Shown in pieces: positions 34,239 through 42,232 of a stretch of DNA of 64,000 nucleotides. Source of the DNA: Photobacterium angustum. Its GTDB lineage: Bacteria; Pseudomonadota; Gammaproteobacteria; Enterobacterales; Vibrionaceae. The notes below the pieces were generated by a model. It searched no databases. It was not told the origin of the DNA and saw nothing but the letters and a program-made list of their open reading frames with translations. The stretch is taken from positions 16,640-80,639 of the forward strand of contig NZ_PYOM01000023.1 of the NCBI RefSeq assembly GCF_003026365.1, read 5' to 3'. The translations under genes and the position numbers were made by a program. Position 1 is the stretch's first letter, and each line of letters begins with the position of its first letter.

Positions 34239-34817
34239 TCAGTGTAACGTTGGTTTTTCCTCTGTATCTTCAGCAACCGGGCGCTGACCTAATTCAGAAT
34301 GACAGCTCAATACACACATACGAACATGCTCAACAACTTGTTCAAATAAGGCTGCTTGTTCTTCCATATCGTCATCTTCATCAATACCTAACTGAGCGAT
34401 CTCTTGAAGGTCAGCTAAAGCTTCAGTGACAGCTTCAGACAATTGGTTCTTTTGGAGATCCATCAGTCCTAAACCAGAAATAAAGCTAGTTACCCATTCC
34501 GTTAATGCATCTGCTCGCATCATTAATGGCTCATCATCATCTGGCATCAGTAATGAAAACTCAAAACCACCACTAAACAGCTCATTCGCTGTTGTCGTAA
34601 ACAAAGAGCGGATCATTGTTTTAGCACCGTCGGTTAGTGGCTCACCTTCGTTGGCATAATCACTAACAGGACCAACCCAGCTTTCATCATCAATCGCTAA
34701 ACCACCGCAAATCATGCCACTTAATAAACCATGTAATTCAGCAGGTGCCGCTGCAAGCCCTTGCTCTTTTAACGCAGATTCAACAGCTTGGTATGTAGGT
34801 AGGGTTATTTCACTCAT
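34239..34817 (-). CDS. ygfB: UPF0149 family protein YgfB
   Basis: A 192-residue acidic, mostly helical protein of the UPF0149 family. Landmarks are AELHGLLSGMICGG (about 22-35), the middle segment WVTSFISGLGL, and a C-terminal acidic tail with DEDDDMEEQAALFEQVVEHV. The biochemical role in this organism is unknown; in Pseudomonas aeruginosa a homologue affects antibiotic resistance. It is the first gene of the ygfB-ubiH-ubiI unit and divergent from zapA. Confidence 0.93.
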   Translation of the reverse strand: MSEITLPTYQAVESALKEQGLAAAPAELHGLLSGMICGGLAIDDESWVGPVSDYANEGEPLTDGAKTMIRSLFTTTANELFSGGFEFSLLMPDDDEPLMMRADALTEWVTSFISGLGLMDLQKNQLSEAVTEALADLQEIAQLGIDEDDDMEEQAALFEQVVEHVRMCVLSCHSELGQRPVAEDTEEKPTLH

Positions 34818-35005
34818 GGTTTATTACCTTTATTTTTAGATCAAACAACGAATAAAGCGTTCTATTGTTACTTCACATTGCTATATCCACTTCATTTAGA
34901 GAATTGAAATCAAGCAAACATCAATAATTACATTTTTACTTAATTTCTAAAGCAGAAATAACAATGGGTCAGTAACCGCCTGTGTTATGCTAACACTTAA
35001 GCTCT

Positions 35006-35029
35006 GTTCGGCAAATCATAACGCCGAGC
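35006..35029. repeat. short inverted repeat GTTCGGC...GCCGAGC
   Basis: CGGC (35009-35012) and GCCG (35023-35026) flank a 10-base AT-rich loop, inside GTTCGGC...GCCGAG. The same frame GTTCGGC...GCCGAG occurs in the rpoE leader at 22535-22563. Two copies are few, so it may be chance. Confidence 0.3.
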
Positions 35030-35119
35030 ATAACGTTCAATAGTTAACCACCCATCAATTTGGTGTGATTAATATCTGTTTAGTTAGAGACTATTGAGCA
35101 CAAAGTGAAGTATAGCCGC

Positions 35120-35148
35120 TTGCATGTTGTAACCGCTTTTCCTATGAT
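35120..35148 (+). promoter_or_regulatory. sigma-70 promoter of zapA
   Basis: TTGCAT (35120-35125) and TATGAT (35143-35148) are separated by 17 bases, four of six and five of six consensus positions. They lie 58 bp before the zapA ATG. Confidence 0.7.
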
Positions 35149-35206
35149 TTGGCGATAAGCAAAAGCGGAATGAATACCCATTAGGCATGGAGCAAACCGA
35201 AGATTT

Positions 35207-35509
35207 ATGAGTACTCAGGCTGTAGAGATTCAAGTATTCGGCAGAAATATCAAAGTTAACTGCCCAACTGGTCAAGAGGATGCACTTCGTGCTGCCGCTT
35301 CTGATTTTGACCAACGCTTGAAAGATATGTCAGAGCGCACTAAAGTATCCAATGTAGAGCAACTGTTACTCTTTACAGGGCTTAACATCTGCAACGAGTT
35401 ACATGCAGAGCGACTAGAACATAACGGAAGCGCTGATATTTTATCCAATAAGATCAGTGCACTAGAAGAAAAATTAGATAAAGCATTGCAAAATTATCCA
35501 AAGCGTTGA
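35207..35509 (+). CDS. zapA: cell division protein ZapA
   Basis: ZapA bundles FtsZ filaments at the Z ring. The 100-residue protein has the N-terminal beta part with VEIQVFGRNIKVNCPTGQED and a C-terminal coiled coil (about 65-97, with LSNKISALEEKLDKALQN). The gene is followed directly by 6S RNA and fau, a conserved gammaproteobacterial cluster. Confidence 0.96.
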   Translation: MSTQAVEIQVFGRNIKVNCPTGQEDALRAAASDFDQRLKDMSERTKVSNVEQLLLFTGLNICNELHAERLEHNGSADILSNKISALEEKLDKALQNYPKR

Positions 35510-35517
35510 TAATGAAT

Positions 35518-35700
35518 TAACCCTGGGGTGTGCGTCAGTGAATGAACGTCCCCGAGCCGATAAGCAAATACCCAGGATCTGCTTTTATTAGCTATTGAGC
35601 ATGCTCAGCTCGACTGAGAAGCCTACGGTTAATGTTGCCGATCCACCTTGAACGTCTGGTTCAAGGGCATTATTTCGCAACGGCACCTTGGGGCACTCCT
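35518..35700 (+). ncRNA. ssrS: 6S RNA
   Basis: 6S RNA binds sigma-70 RNA polymerase by mimicking an open promoter and represses transcription in stationary phase. Landmarks shared with E. coli ssrS, in the same order, are GTCCCCGAGCCGATA, GAGCATGCTC, TGAGAAGCCTA, CCACCTTGAAC, GGTTCAAGGG, GCAACGGCAC and the closing CCTTGGGG that pairs with CCCTGGGG at the 5' end. It is in the standard place between zapA and fau. Ends are approximate within a few bases. Confidence 0.92.
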
Positions 35701-35771
35701 CTGTTTTTACTTCCAATTTCAAAACCATATCCATACAATTTAGCAAAATCCCAAATCAAGGATTGAGCCAA

Positions 35772-36368
35772 ATGACACCACAGCTTGTAACCCCACGACA
35801 AAAAATAAGACAACAAATCCGCTTGCAGCGACAACAACTTCTTCCTGAAAAACAAAGACACGCTAGCCTACAATTACTTAAACAAGTTCAGCAATGCGAA
35901 CAATTTATTACCAGTCAACATATTGCGCTCTATTTGACCAATGATGGTGAGATCAGCACTCAACCCATAATCGACTGGTTATGGCAAAGCGGAAAATCTG
36001 TTTACCTACCGGTTTTGCATCCTTTTAGCAAAGGGCACTTATTATTTCTTCACTACACCCCTAGTACCCCTATGCGCAAAAATCGCTATCAAATTTTAGA
36101 GCCCACTCTCGATGTTCGAACAGTAAAACCCATTAATGAATTAGATATTATTTGTACCCCACTGGTGGCTTTTGATAACTCGGGTCAACGGTTAGGTATG
36201 GGAGGTGGCTACTATGATCGTACTCTTAGCCAATGGCATCAGCATAAACAAGGCCCTTACCCACTAGGGTTAGCCCATGATTGCCAATATGTAGAACAAT
36301 TGCCAAGCGAGCAGTGGGATGTGCCGTTACCTAAGATTATCACTCCGTCAAAGATCCACTGTTGGTAA
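35772..36368 (+). CDS. fau: 5-formyltetrahydrofolate cyclo-ligase
   Basis: This enzyme (YgfA) converts 5-formyl-THF to 5,10-methenyl-THF with ATP. The ATG at 35772 gives 198 residues (E. coli 200). The open frame reaches back into 6S RNA, which cannot be coding there. Family segments are RQKIRQQIRLQRQQL near the start, LYLTNDGEISTQPII, and the ATP/substrate motif GQRLGMGGGYYDRTL (about 143-157). It may be cotranscribed with 6S RNA, as in E. coli. Confidence 0.94.
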   Translation: MTPQLVTPRQKIRQQIRLQRQQLLPEKQRHASLQLLKQVQQCEQFITSQHIALYLTNDGEISTQPIIDWLWQSGKSVYLPVLHPFSKGHLLFLHYTPSTPMRKNRYQILEPTLDVRTVKPINELDIICTPLVAFDNSGQRLGMGGGYYDRTLSQWHQHKQGPYPLGLAHDCQYVEQLPSEQWDVPLPKIITPSKIHCW

Positions 36369-36584
36369 AAACACAAATAAGAGCATCAAATTAACACGCT
36401 TAAGCAATCGTTTACTTTAGTTTCAATAAAAACGAACAATCTAACTAATTGTTATAAATAACCTTATGTTTTATTTCTTATTTTGCATTGTGATTGTTCA
36501 TAATCACACTGACGAACGATTTTCAATTCGTTATAATTAGCATCAACGCTTACTCGGCGTATCAGTCATAACGAGGAGAATGGC

Positions 36585-37244
36585 ATGACACAAGATGAAA
36601 TGAAAAAAGCAGCAGGTTGGGCAGCACTTGAATACGTACAGAAAGGAACAATTGTAGGTGTAGGTACTGGCTCTACGGTTAATCACTTCATCGATGCCTT
36701 AGCAACTCGCAAAGAAGAAATTAAAGGTGCTGTTTCAAGTTCAGTCGCTTCAACTGAACGTCTTGAACAACTTGGCATTACTGTATTTGATGCAAATGAA
36801 GTTGCTTCACTTGATATTTATGTCGATGGTGCTGATGAAATTAACGCTGACTACGACATGATTAAAGGCGGTGGTGCTGCGCTTACTCGTGAAAAAATTG
36901 TCGCTGCAATTGCGAAAAAATTTATCTGTATCGTTGATGACACCAAGCAAGTTGACGTATTGGGTCAATTCCCGCTTCCAGTTGAAGTAATCCCTATGGG
37001 GCGCTCTTTCATTGGCCGTGAGTTAGTAAAACTTGGTGGCGATCCAGCTTACCGTGAAGGCGTTGTAACCGATAACGGTAATATGATCCTTGATGTCTAC
37101 AACATGAAGATCACCGATCCTAAAGCAATGGAAGATAAGATCAACGCCCTACCAGGTGTTGTAACTGTTGGTCTATTTGCTCACCGTGGCGCTGATGTAT
37201 TATTGGTTGGCTCACCTGACGGTGTAAAAAAATTCGAGAAATAA
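36585..37244 (+). CDS. rpiA: ribose-5-phosphate isomerase A
   Basis: RpiA interconverts ribose 5-phosphate and ribulose 5-phosphate. The 219-residue protein equals E. coli in length and shows VGVGTGSTVNHFIDAL (about 24-39), VDGADEINADYDMIKGGGAA (about 81-100, with the catalytic residues) and LTREKIVA. A good ribosome site (CGAGGAGA) precedes the ATG. It lies between fau and serA and ends in a terminator. Confidence 0.98.
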   Translation: MTQDEMKKAAGWAALEYVQKGTIVGVGTGSTVNHFIDALATRKEEIKGAVSSSVASTERLEQLGITVFDANEVASLDIYVDGADEINADYDMIKGGGAALTREKIVAAIAKKFICIVDDTKQVDVLGQFPLPVEVIPMGRSFIGRELVKLGGDPAYREGVVTDNGNMILDVYNMKITDPKAMEDKINALPGVVTVGLFAHRGADVLLVGSPDGVKKFEK

Positions 37245-37314
37245 CATACAATGATCGCGTTTTATTCAAAAATATAAAACGCTACTGATCTCAGTATAAA
37301 TGTTATTTCCTTTC

Positions 37315-37364
37315 AAAACGGCATAGCTTATTGATTCTAATTCTAGCTTATGCCGTTTTTTATT
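37315..37364 (+). terminator. terminator of rpiA
   Basis: AAAACGGCATAGCT pairs with AGCTTATGCCGTTTT (one bulged base) around an AT-rich loop, followed by TTATTATC with a T run. It lies 70 bp after the rpiA stop. Confidence 0.75.
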
Positions 37365-37427
37365 ATCTTTTTTGTAATATTCTTACCCATGGTGGCTATT
37401 TTTTGATACTTTATTAATAAGCTATTA

Positions 37428-37440
37428 GCAAACGTTTAAC
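37428..37440. promoter_or_regulatory. PurR-type half-palindrome upstream of serA
   Basis: GCAAACGTTTAAC shares GCAAACGTTT with the enterobacterial PurR consensus ACGCAAACGTTTGCGT; the right arm is degraded. It lies about 95 bp upstream of the serA start. A similar but perfect site precedes fbaA. Binding is inference. Confidence 0.4.
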
Positions 37441-37532
37441 CATTTCGCTACTGTGGCTGTAAAGAAGACATTTCACCACCTGACATTTCTTTGTTTTACA
37501 TTCAGTTAGCTGCGTTTTTAAGGATGAGAACC

Positions 37533-38762
37533 ATGGCCAAAGTTTCACTCAATAAAGATAAAATTAATATTCTATTATTAGAAGGACTACACCCTTCATC
37601 TCTAGAAGTGCTACAACAAGCAGGTTACACCAACATTGAATACCACAAAGGATCTCTCGCTGGTGAAGAGCTACTAGAAGCTGTAAAAGATGCTCACTTC
37701 ATTGGTATTCGCTCTCGAACACAATTAACGCCTGAAGTTTTTGCTGCAGCGAAAAAACTTACCGCTGTTGGTTGTTTCTGTATTGGTACTAACCAAGTTG
37801 ATTTAGATGAAGCTATGCGTCGCGGTATCCCCGTTTTCAACGCACCATTTTCAAATACCCGTAGTGTTGCAGAGCTTGTTTTAGGTGAACTTCTTCTTCT
37901 TTTACGTGGCATTCCAGAAAAGAACGCTAAAGCGCATCGTGGTGAATGGATAAAATCTGCAGACAACTCATTTGAAGCGCGTGGTAAAACCCTAGGTATT
38001 ATCGGCTACGGTCATATTGGTACTCAACTTGGTATCTTGGCTGAAAACCTCGGAATGCGCGTTTGTTTTTACGATATTGAAAGTAAATTAACCTTAGGTA
38101 ATGCTACACAAGTTGCATCGTTAAGTGAGCTGTTAAATAAATCGGATGTGATTTCACTGCACGTACCAGAAACACCAGAGACACAAAACATTATGGGTGC
38201 TGAAGAATTTGCACGCATGAAACCTGGTTCTATCTTTATTAACGCAGCACGCGGTACTGTCGTTGATATTGATGCACTTTGTAGCGCGTTAGAAAGCAAA
38301 CATATTGCAGGCGCGGCTATCGATGTATTTCCTGTTGAACCAAAAACCAATAACGACCCATTTGAATCCCCTCTGCTGCAATTTGATAACGTTATTTTGA
38401 CGCCTCACATTGGAGGATCAACACAAGAAGCACAGGAAAACATTGGTATTGAAGTGGCAGGTAAACTAGTGAAATACTCAGATAATGGTTCAACGCTATC
38501 TGCTGTTGGCTTCCCAGAGGTATCACTACCTGAACACCGTGGTTGTTCTCGTCTACTTCATATTCATGAAAACCGCCCAGGTGTCTTAAATCAAATCACG
38601 ACAATTTTTGCGTCGGAAGGCATTAATATTGCTGCCCAGTTCTTACAAACAGGTGCGGAAATCGGTTATGTGGTTATTGATGTTGAAACTGAACGTTCAA
38701 AAGAAGCACTAGCCAAACTGAAAACAATCGAAGGCACTATTCGCGCCCGTATTTTGCACTAA
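37533..38762 (+). CDS. serA: D-3-phosphoglycerate dehydrogenase
   Basis: SerA oxidises 3-phosphoglycerate to 3-phosphohydroxypyruvate, the first step of serine synthesis. The ATG at 37533 (MAKVSLNKDKIN) gives 409 residues (E. coli 410); an upstream in-frame ATG adds 14 unlikely residues. The NAD-binding motif GIIGYGHIGTQLG is at about 157-169, catalytic residues lie in NAARGTVVD and LTPHIGGSTQEAQ, and a C-terminal ACT domain (about 335-409, IHENRPGVLNQITTIFASEG) is the serine feedback site. Confidence 0.98.
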   Translation: MAKVSLNKDKINILLLEGLHPSSLEVLQQAGYTNIEYHKGSLAGEELLEAVKDAHFIGIRSRTQLTPEVFAAAKKLTAVGCFCIGTNQVDLDEAMRRGIPVFNAPFSNTRSVAELVLGELLLLLRGIPEKNAKAHRGEWIKSADNSFEARGKTLGIIGYGHIGTQLGILAENLGMRVCFYDIESKLTLGNATQVASLSELLNKSDVISLHVPETPETQNIMGAEEFARMKPGSIFINAARGTVVDIDALCSALESKHIAGAAIDVFPVEPKTNNDPFESPLLQFDNVILTPHIGGSTQEAQENIGIEVAGKLVKYSDNGSTLSAVGFPEVSLPEHRGCSRLLHIHENRPGVLNQITTIFASEGINIAAQFLQTGAEIGYVVIDVETERSKEALAKLKTIEGTIRARILH

Positions 38763-38794
38763 TGACTCATAGTTAATGACGTTAACGTGATAAT

Positions 38795-38824
38795 AAAAAG
38801 GAGAGCCGAGGCTCTCCTTTTTTA
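38795..38824. terminator. bidirectional terminator between serA and the SIMPL gene
   Basis: AAAAAGGAGAGCC pairs with GGCTCTCCTTTTT around a GA loop, with A runs before and T runs after. It serves serA and the convergent gene at 38868. Confidence 0.92.
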
Positions 38825-38867
38825 TCTCATCAACATATTCTATGATGAAACATGATGCAGAGTATGA

Positions 38868-39584
38868 TCACTTAGCTAATTTAAAAATCACATTTACACT
38901 ATCAGAAATCACAATGTTATTATCACTGTAGCTTTGATTCACCGCAGAGTTTGCATCAGCTGCATACATCATTGGCGCACTTCTCATGCCATAAGGCATT
39001 GGACGATCATTGGTGTTGTAATCTATCTGCCACACACCTTCAACTTTATCACCAAAGCCTTTCGCTAATGATGCTGCCACTTCTTTTGCATTAGCAATAG
39101 CCGCTTGACGCGCTTCTTCTTGATACTTTTTCTGATCTTTTACTTTCAAGGTAATGTTATTAATTTGATTAATACCATCACCTAATGCGTCATCAAGATA
39201 AGTGTTTAAATTTTCCAATTTGTACACTGTCACAACGACATTACGAGTCGCTTTAAAGCCAGTAAACTCTGGCGCTTTGTCTTTCGGATAACGGTACTGT
39301 GCAGAAAGAGAAATATTGGCACTATTAATATTTTTACGTTCAACACCAGCTTTGGTCAAACGCTCTATAAATTTAGTAACGGCCTGATCTGCAGCTTGCT
39401 TTGCCCCTGAAGCTGTCGGTTGTGTCGCAACGACATCCACAGAAAATGCTGCCATGTCCGGTTTAACAACCACTTCACCGCGTCCAGTTGTTTCTAAATG
39501 AGGAAATGATAGATCAGCGGCAACAGCGCCTGTAGAGATAAGTGCACTGGTACTTAATAATATAGCTAATAGGTGTTTTTTCAT
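38868..39584 (-). CDS. yggE: periplasmic SIMPL-domain protein YggE
   Basis: A 238-residue exported protein. The signal peptide spans about 1-22 (LLAILLSTSALISTGAVAA), followed by a SIMPL (DUF541) domain with ETTGRGEVVVKPDMAAFSV-like start, YRYPKDKAPEFTGFKATRNV and NAKEVAASLAKGFG. E. coli YggE lowers oxidative stress by an unknown mechanism. Start at the third codon of an MIMKK run is preferred, as the family starts MKK. As in E. coli it lies near mscS and fbaA, but argP and argO are missing from between. Confidence 0.88.
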   Translation of the reverse strand: MKKHLLAILLSTSALISTGAVAADLSFPHLETTGRGEVVVKPDMAAFSVDVVATQPTASGAKQAADQAVTKFIERLTKAGVERKNINSANISLSAQYRYPKDKAPEFTGFKATRNVVVTVYKLENLNTYLDDALGDGINQINNITLKVKDQKKYQEEARQAAIANAKEVAASLAKGFGDKVEGVWQIDYNTNDRPMPYGMRSAPMMYAADANSAVNQSYSDNNIVISDSVNVIFKLAK

Positions 39585-39748
39585 TATCAATCCTCGCTAA
39601 CAAAGAGTTATTTTTATTTATCGCAGTCATAAGATAAATAATCTATCAACTTTGACCCCAAAAAAATGAAATCTATCCCTTATTACATTTTTATTTTGAA
39701 CATCGTTCCTTTATGGTTAATTAATGACCCTTTCTATTTTCTATAGAT

Positions 39749-39779
39749 AAAAAAATGGAGCCTATTAGGCTCCATTTCT
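39749..39779 (-). terminator. terminator of mscS
   Basis: On the minus strand AAATGGAGCC pairs with GGCTCCATTT around a short TAATA loop, followed by TTTT. It lies 22 bp after the mscS stop. Confidence 0.88.
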
Positions 39780-39800
39780 ATTCGTTATGCTTTAAATAAA

Positions 39801-40685
39801 TTAAGCATCAACTTTATTTAGGTGAACATCCATTTGTGGGAATGGGATTTCGATACCTTCTTTATCAAGCTCTTCTTTAATTGCTTGGTTAAGATCGAAG
39901 TATACAGCCCAGTAATCAGGCGTATTAACCCATGGACGTACCACGAAGTTCACTGAAGAGTCAGCAAGTGCAACAACACCAATTGTTGGCTCTGGATCTT
40001 TAAGAACACGCTCATCAGCAGTTACAACACGCTTAAGTACTTCTTTTGTTTTTTGAAGATCAGCGCTGTAAGAAACACCAATTGTAAGATCAATACGACG
40101 TGTCGCATTACGAGAATAGTTTGTAATTGGGTTACCAATGATAGATGAGTTTGGTACTACAACTGTTTTGTTGTCAGGCGTACGTAGTTCTGTAGAGAAA
40201 ATCTGAATTGATTCAACTGCACCCGAAACACCAGCAACTTCAACAAAATCACCAGACTTGAATGGACGGAAAGCAACAATCAGAACGCCTGCAGCAAAGT
40301 TCGATAGCGAGCCTTGAAGAGCAAGACCAACCGCAAGACCCGCGGCACCGATCACTGCTACCACTGAAGCTGTTTGAACACCAATACGGCTAAGAGCAGC
40401 AATTAATACAATAACGAACAATAAGTAACGAACTAGGCCGTGAATAAATTCAACAACCGCGTTATCCATTTCTTTCTTACGTAATACTTTAGCAACTGCG
40501 CCAGCAACTGCTTTAACGATCATATTACCGATAAATAAAATTAGAAGTGCTGAAACAAGATTTACTGCGTATTGGATCAAAAGATCCTGGTTATCACTCA
40601 GCCAGTTTCCAGCGTGCAACACACCATTAGTTAATGTGTTATCAGAAATTTTTTCGACAACCTTGTCTGTAACGCTCTCAGTCAT
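39801..40685 (-). CDS. mscS: small-conductance mechanosensitive channel MscS
   Basis: MscS is a heptameric inner-membrane channel that opens under turgor to release osmolytes. The 294-residue protein (E. coli 286) has three membrane helices (about 33-53, 70-95 and 100-128). The pore helix TM3 carries the glycine/alanine pattern VIGAAGLAVGLALQGSLSNF. A beta domain with FRPFKSGDFVEVAGVSGAVE and a C-terminal alpha-beta domain follow. Confidence 0.96.
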   Translation of the reverse strand: MTESVTDKVVEKISDNTLTNGVLHAGNWLSDNQDLLIQYAVNLVSALLILFIGNMIVKAVAGAVAKVLRKKEMDNAVVEFIHGLVRYLLFVIVLIAALSRIGVQTASVVAVIGAAGLAVGLALQGSLSNFAAGVLIVAFRPFKSGDFVEVAGVSGAVESIQIFSTELRTPDNKTVVVPNSSIIGNPITNYSRNATRRIDLTIGVSYSADLQKTKEVLKRVVTADERVLKDPEPTIGVVALADSSVNFVVRPWVNTPDYWAVYFDLNQAIKEELDKEGIEIPFPQMDVHLNKVDA

Positions 40686-40994
40686 TTGAAGTGCTCTCTC
40701 TTATGTTTACTTAAAATAAATCTATAGCGTAAGTCGTAGATAGCATGATTATTCTACGAGTTACTCCATTAGAACTGTCTTTCCGTTTGTCTATCTTATA
40801 GCGAAAAAACATACTACGGAATTTTGGTGCCAATTATTCCCGTTTTTGCTAGTAAATAGCTACTAAAAAAAACGATGTTTACATAAATTAACTTAAATAT
40901 CACTAAACAACAATTTAAGTACAATCTATGATGAAATACAAAAAAAAAGCCCGCCGAAGCGGACTTTTTCACATTTTATATAGCTGAAGTTCGA
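40686..40994. other. intergenic region between mscS and fbaA
   Basis: 309 bp. The left part should hold the mscS promoter; the right end holds the fbaA terminator. No gene was seen. Confidence 0.6.
40941..40971 (-). terminator. terminator of fbaA
   Basis: On the minus strand AGTCCGC and GCGGGCT pair (one G:T) around the stable tetraloop TTCG, followed by nine T. Confidence 0.9.
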
Positions 40995-42071
40995 TTAAAG
41001 AACATCAACTGCGTTTAGATCAGCGAATGCTTTCTCTAGACGCTCAACCATTGATACTTGACCTGCACGTAGCCATACGCGTGGATCGTAGTATTTCTTG
41101 TTAGGCGCTGACTCACCAGTTGGGTTACCGATTTGACCTTGTAGGTAATCGTGGTTTTCAGCTTCGTAGCGACGGATACCATCCCAACAAGCCCACTGTG
41201 TATCTGTATCGATGTTCATTTTGATAACACCGTAACCGATAGACTCTTGAATTTCAGCTTCAGAAGAACCTGAACCACCGTGGAATACGAAATCTAGAGA
41301 GTTAGTTGGAAGACCAAACTTCTCTGAAACGTATGCTTGAGAATCACGTAGGATAGTTGGAGTCAGTACAACGTTACCTGCTTGGTAAACACCGTGTACG
41401 TTACCGAAAGAAGCAGCGATAGTGAAACGTGGGCTAACAGCGCTTAGTTTCTCGTATGCATATGCAACGTCTTCTGGAGAAGTGTAAAGCTCAGATGCGT
41501 CCATGTGAGAGTTATCAACGCCGTCTTCTTCACCACCAGTACAACCTAGTTCGATTTCTAGTGTCATGTTCATCTTAGCCATACGCGCAAGGTACTTAGC
41601 TGAGATTTCGATGTTCTCTTCTAGCGACTCTTCAGAAAGGTCGATCATGTGAGAAGAGAATAGAGGCTTACCAGTTTGAGCGAAGAACTCTTCACCCGCG
41701 TCTAGTAGACCGTCGATCCAAGGAAGCAGTTTCTTAGCAGCGTGGTCAGTGTGAAGAATTACAGGAACACCGTAAGACTCAGCAACAGCGTGAACGTATT
41801 TAGCACCAGCGATAGCGCCAAGGATTTGTGGACCTTGACCTTCTAGTTTAAGACCTTTACCGCCAAAGAATGCAGCACCGCCGTTAGAGAACTGAACGAT
41901 AACTGGAGACTTAACTTTAGCTGCCGCTTCTAGTACTGCGTTAACAGAATCTGTACCGATACAGTTAACTGCTGGAAGTGCGAAGTTGTTTTCTTTAGCT
42001 ACTGCGAATACTTTCTGAACGTCATCGCCAGAAATAACACCAGGTTTTACAAAATCAAAGATCTTAGACAT
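40995..42071 (-). CDS. fbaA: class II fructose-bisphosphate aldolase
   Basis: FbaA is the zinc-dependent aldolase of glycolysis and gluconeogenesis. The ATG at 42071 (MSKIFDFVKPGVISGDDV) gives 358 residues (E. coli 359); the extra upstream codons were rejected. The zinc-binding histidines are in VILHTDHAAKK and FVFHGGSGSS, and FGNVHGVY holds another. It is the last gene of epd-pgk-fbaA, 161 bp after pgk, with a PurR-type palindrome in that gap. Confidence 0.98.
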   Translation of the reverse strand: MSKIFDFVKPGVISGDDVQKVFAVAKENNFALPAVNCIGTDSVNAVLEAAAKVKSPVIVQFSNGGAAFFGGKGLKLEGQGPQILGAIAGAKYVHAVAESYGVPVILHTDHAAKKLLPWIDGLLDAGEEFFAQTGKPLFSSHMIDLSEESLEENIEISAKYLARMAKMNMTLEIELGCTGGEEDGVDNSHMDASELYTSPEDVAYAYEKLSAVSPRFTIAASFGNVHGVYQAGNVVLTPTILRDSQAYVSEKFGLPTNSLDFVFHGGSGSSEAEIQESIGYGVIKMNIDTDTQWACWDGIRRYEAENHDYLQGQIGNPTGESAPNKKYYDPRVWLRAGQVSMVERLEKAFADLNAVDVL

Positions 42072-42118
42072 AACAATAGTCCTATTATTTACTTTGTTGT
42101 CTGTGGAAAAATTCTTGT

Positions 42119-42130
42119 GCAAACGTTTGC
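42119..42130. promoter_or_regulatory. perfect PurR-type palindrome upstream of fbaA
   Basis: GCAAACGTTTGC is a perfect 12-bp palindrome at the core of the PurR (LacI family) consensus ACGCAAACGTTTGCGT, located 48 bp upstream of the fbaA start in the pgk-fbaA gap. It could serve PurR or another LacI-family regulator. Function is inferred from the motif only. Confidence 0.55.
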
Positions 42131-42232
42131 GATTGCTTGCTATTCTACTGAAAGTTAATAGCTATCACAAACATTTAAACGTGGAAGCAACACTCATATA
42201 TAGTGTAAATTCAGCTCCCACGCCCAAAATAA

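Larger units (their letters stand above)
34818..35206. other. divergent intergenic region between ygfB and zapA
   Basis: 389 bp without a gene. It carries the zapA promoter (35120-35148) at the right and a small inverted repeat near 35006-35029. The AT-rich left half presumably holds the ygfB promoter. Confidence 0.6.

Noticed and set aside
35688..35771. N-terminal extension of fau
   Set aside because: It would read into the 3' end of 6S RNA; the family start fits the ATG at 35772.
37255..37282. Hairpin GCGTTTTA...TAAAACGC as terminator of rpiA
   Set aside because: It is AT-rich, is not followed by T residues, and a better terminator lies 40 bp further on.
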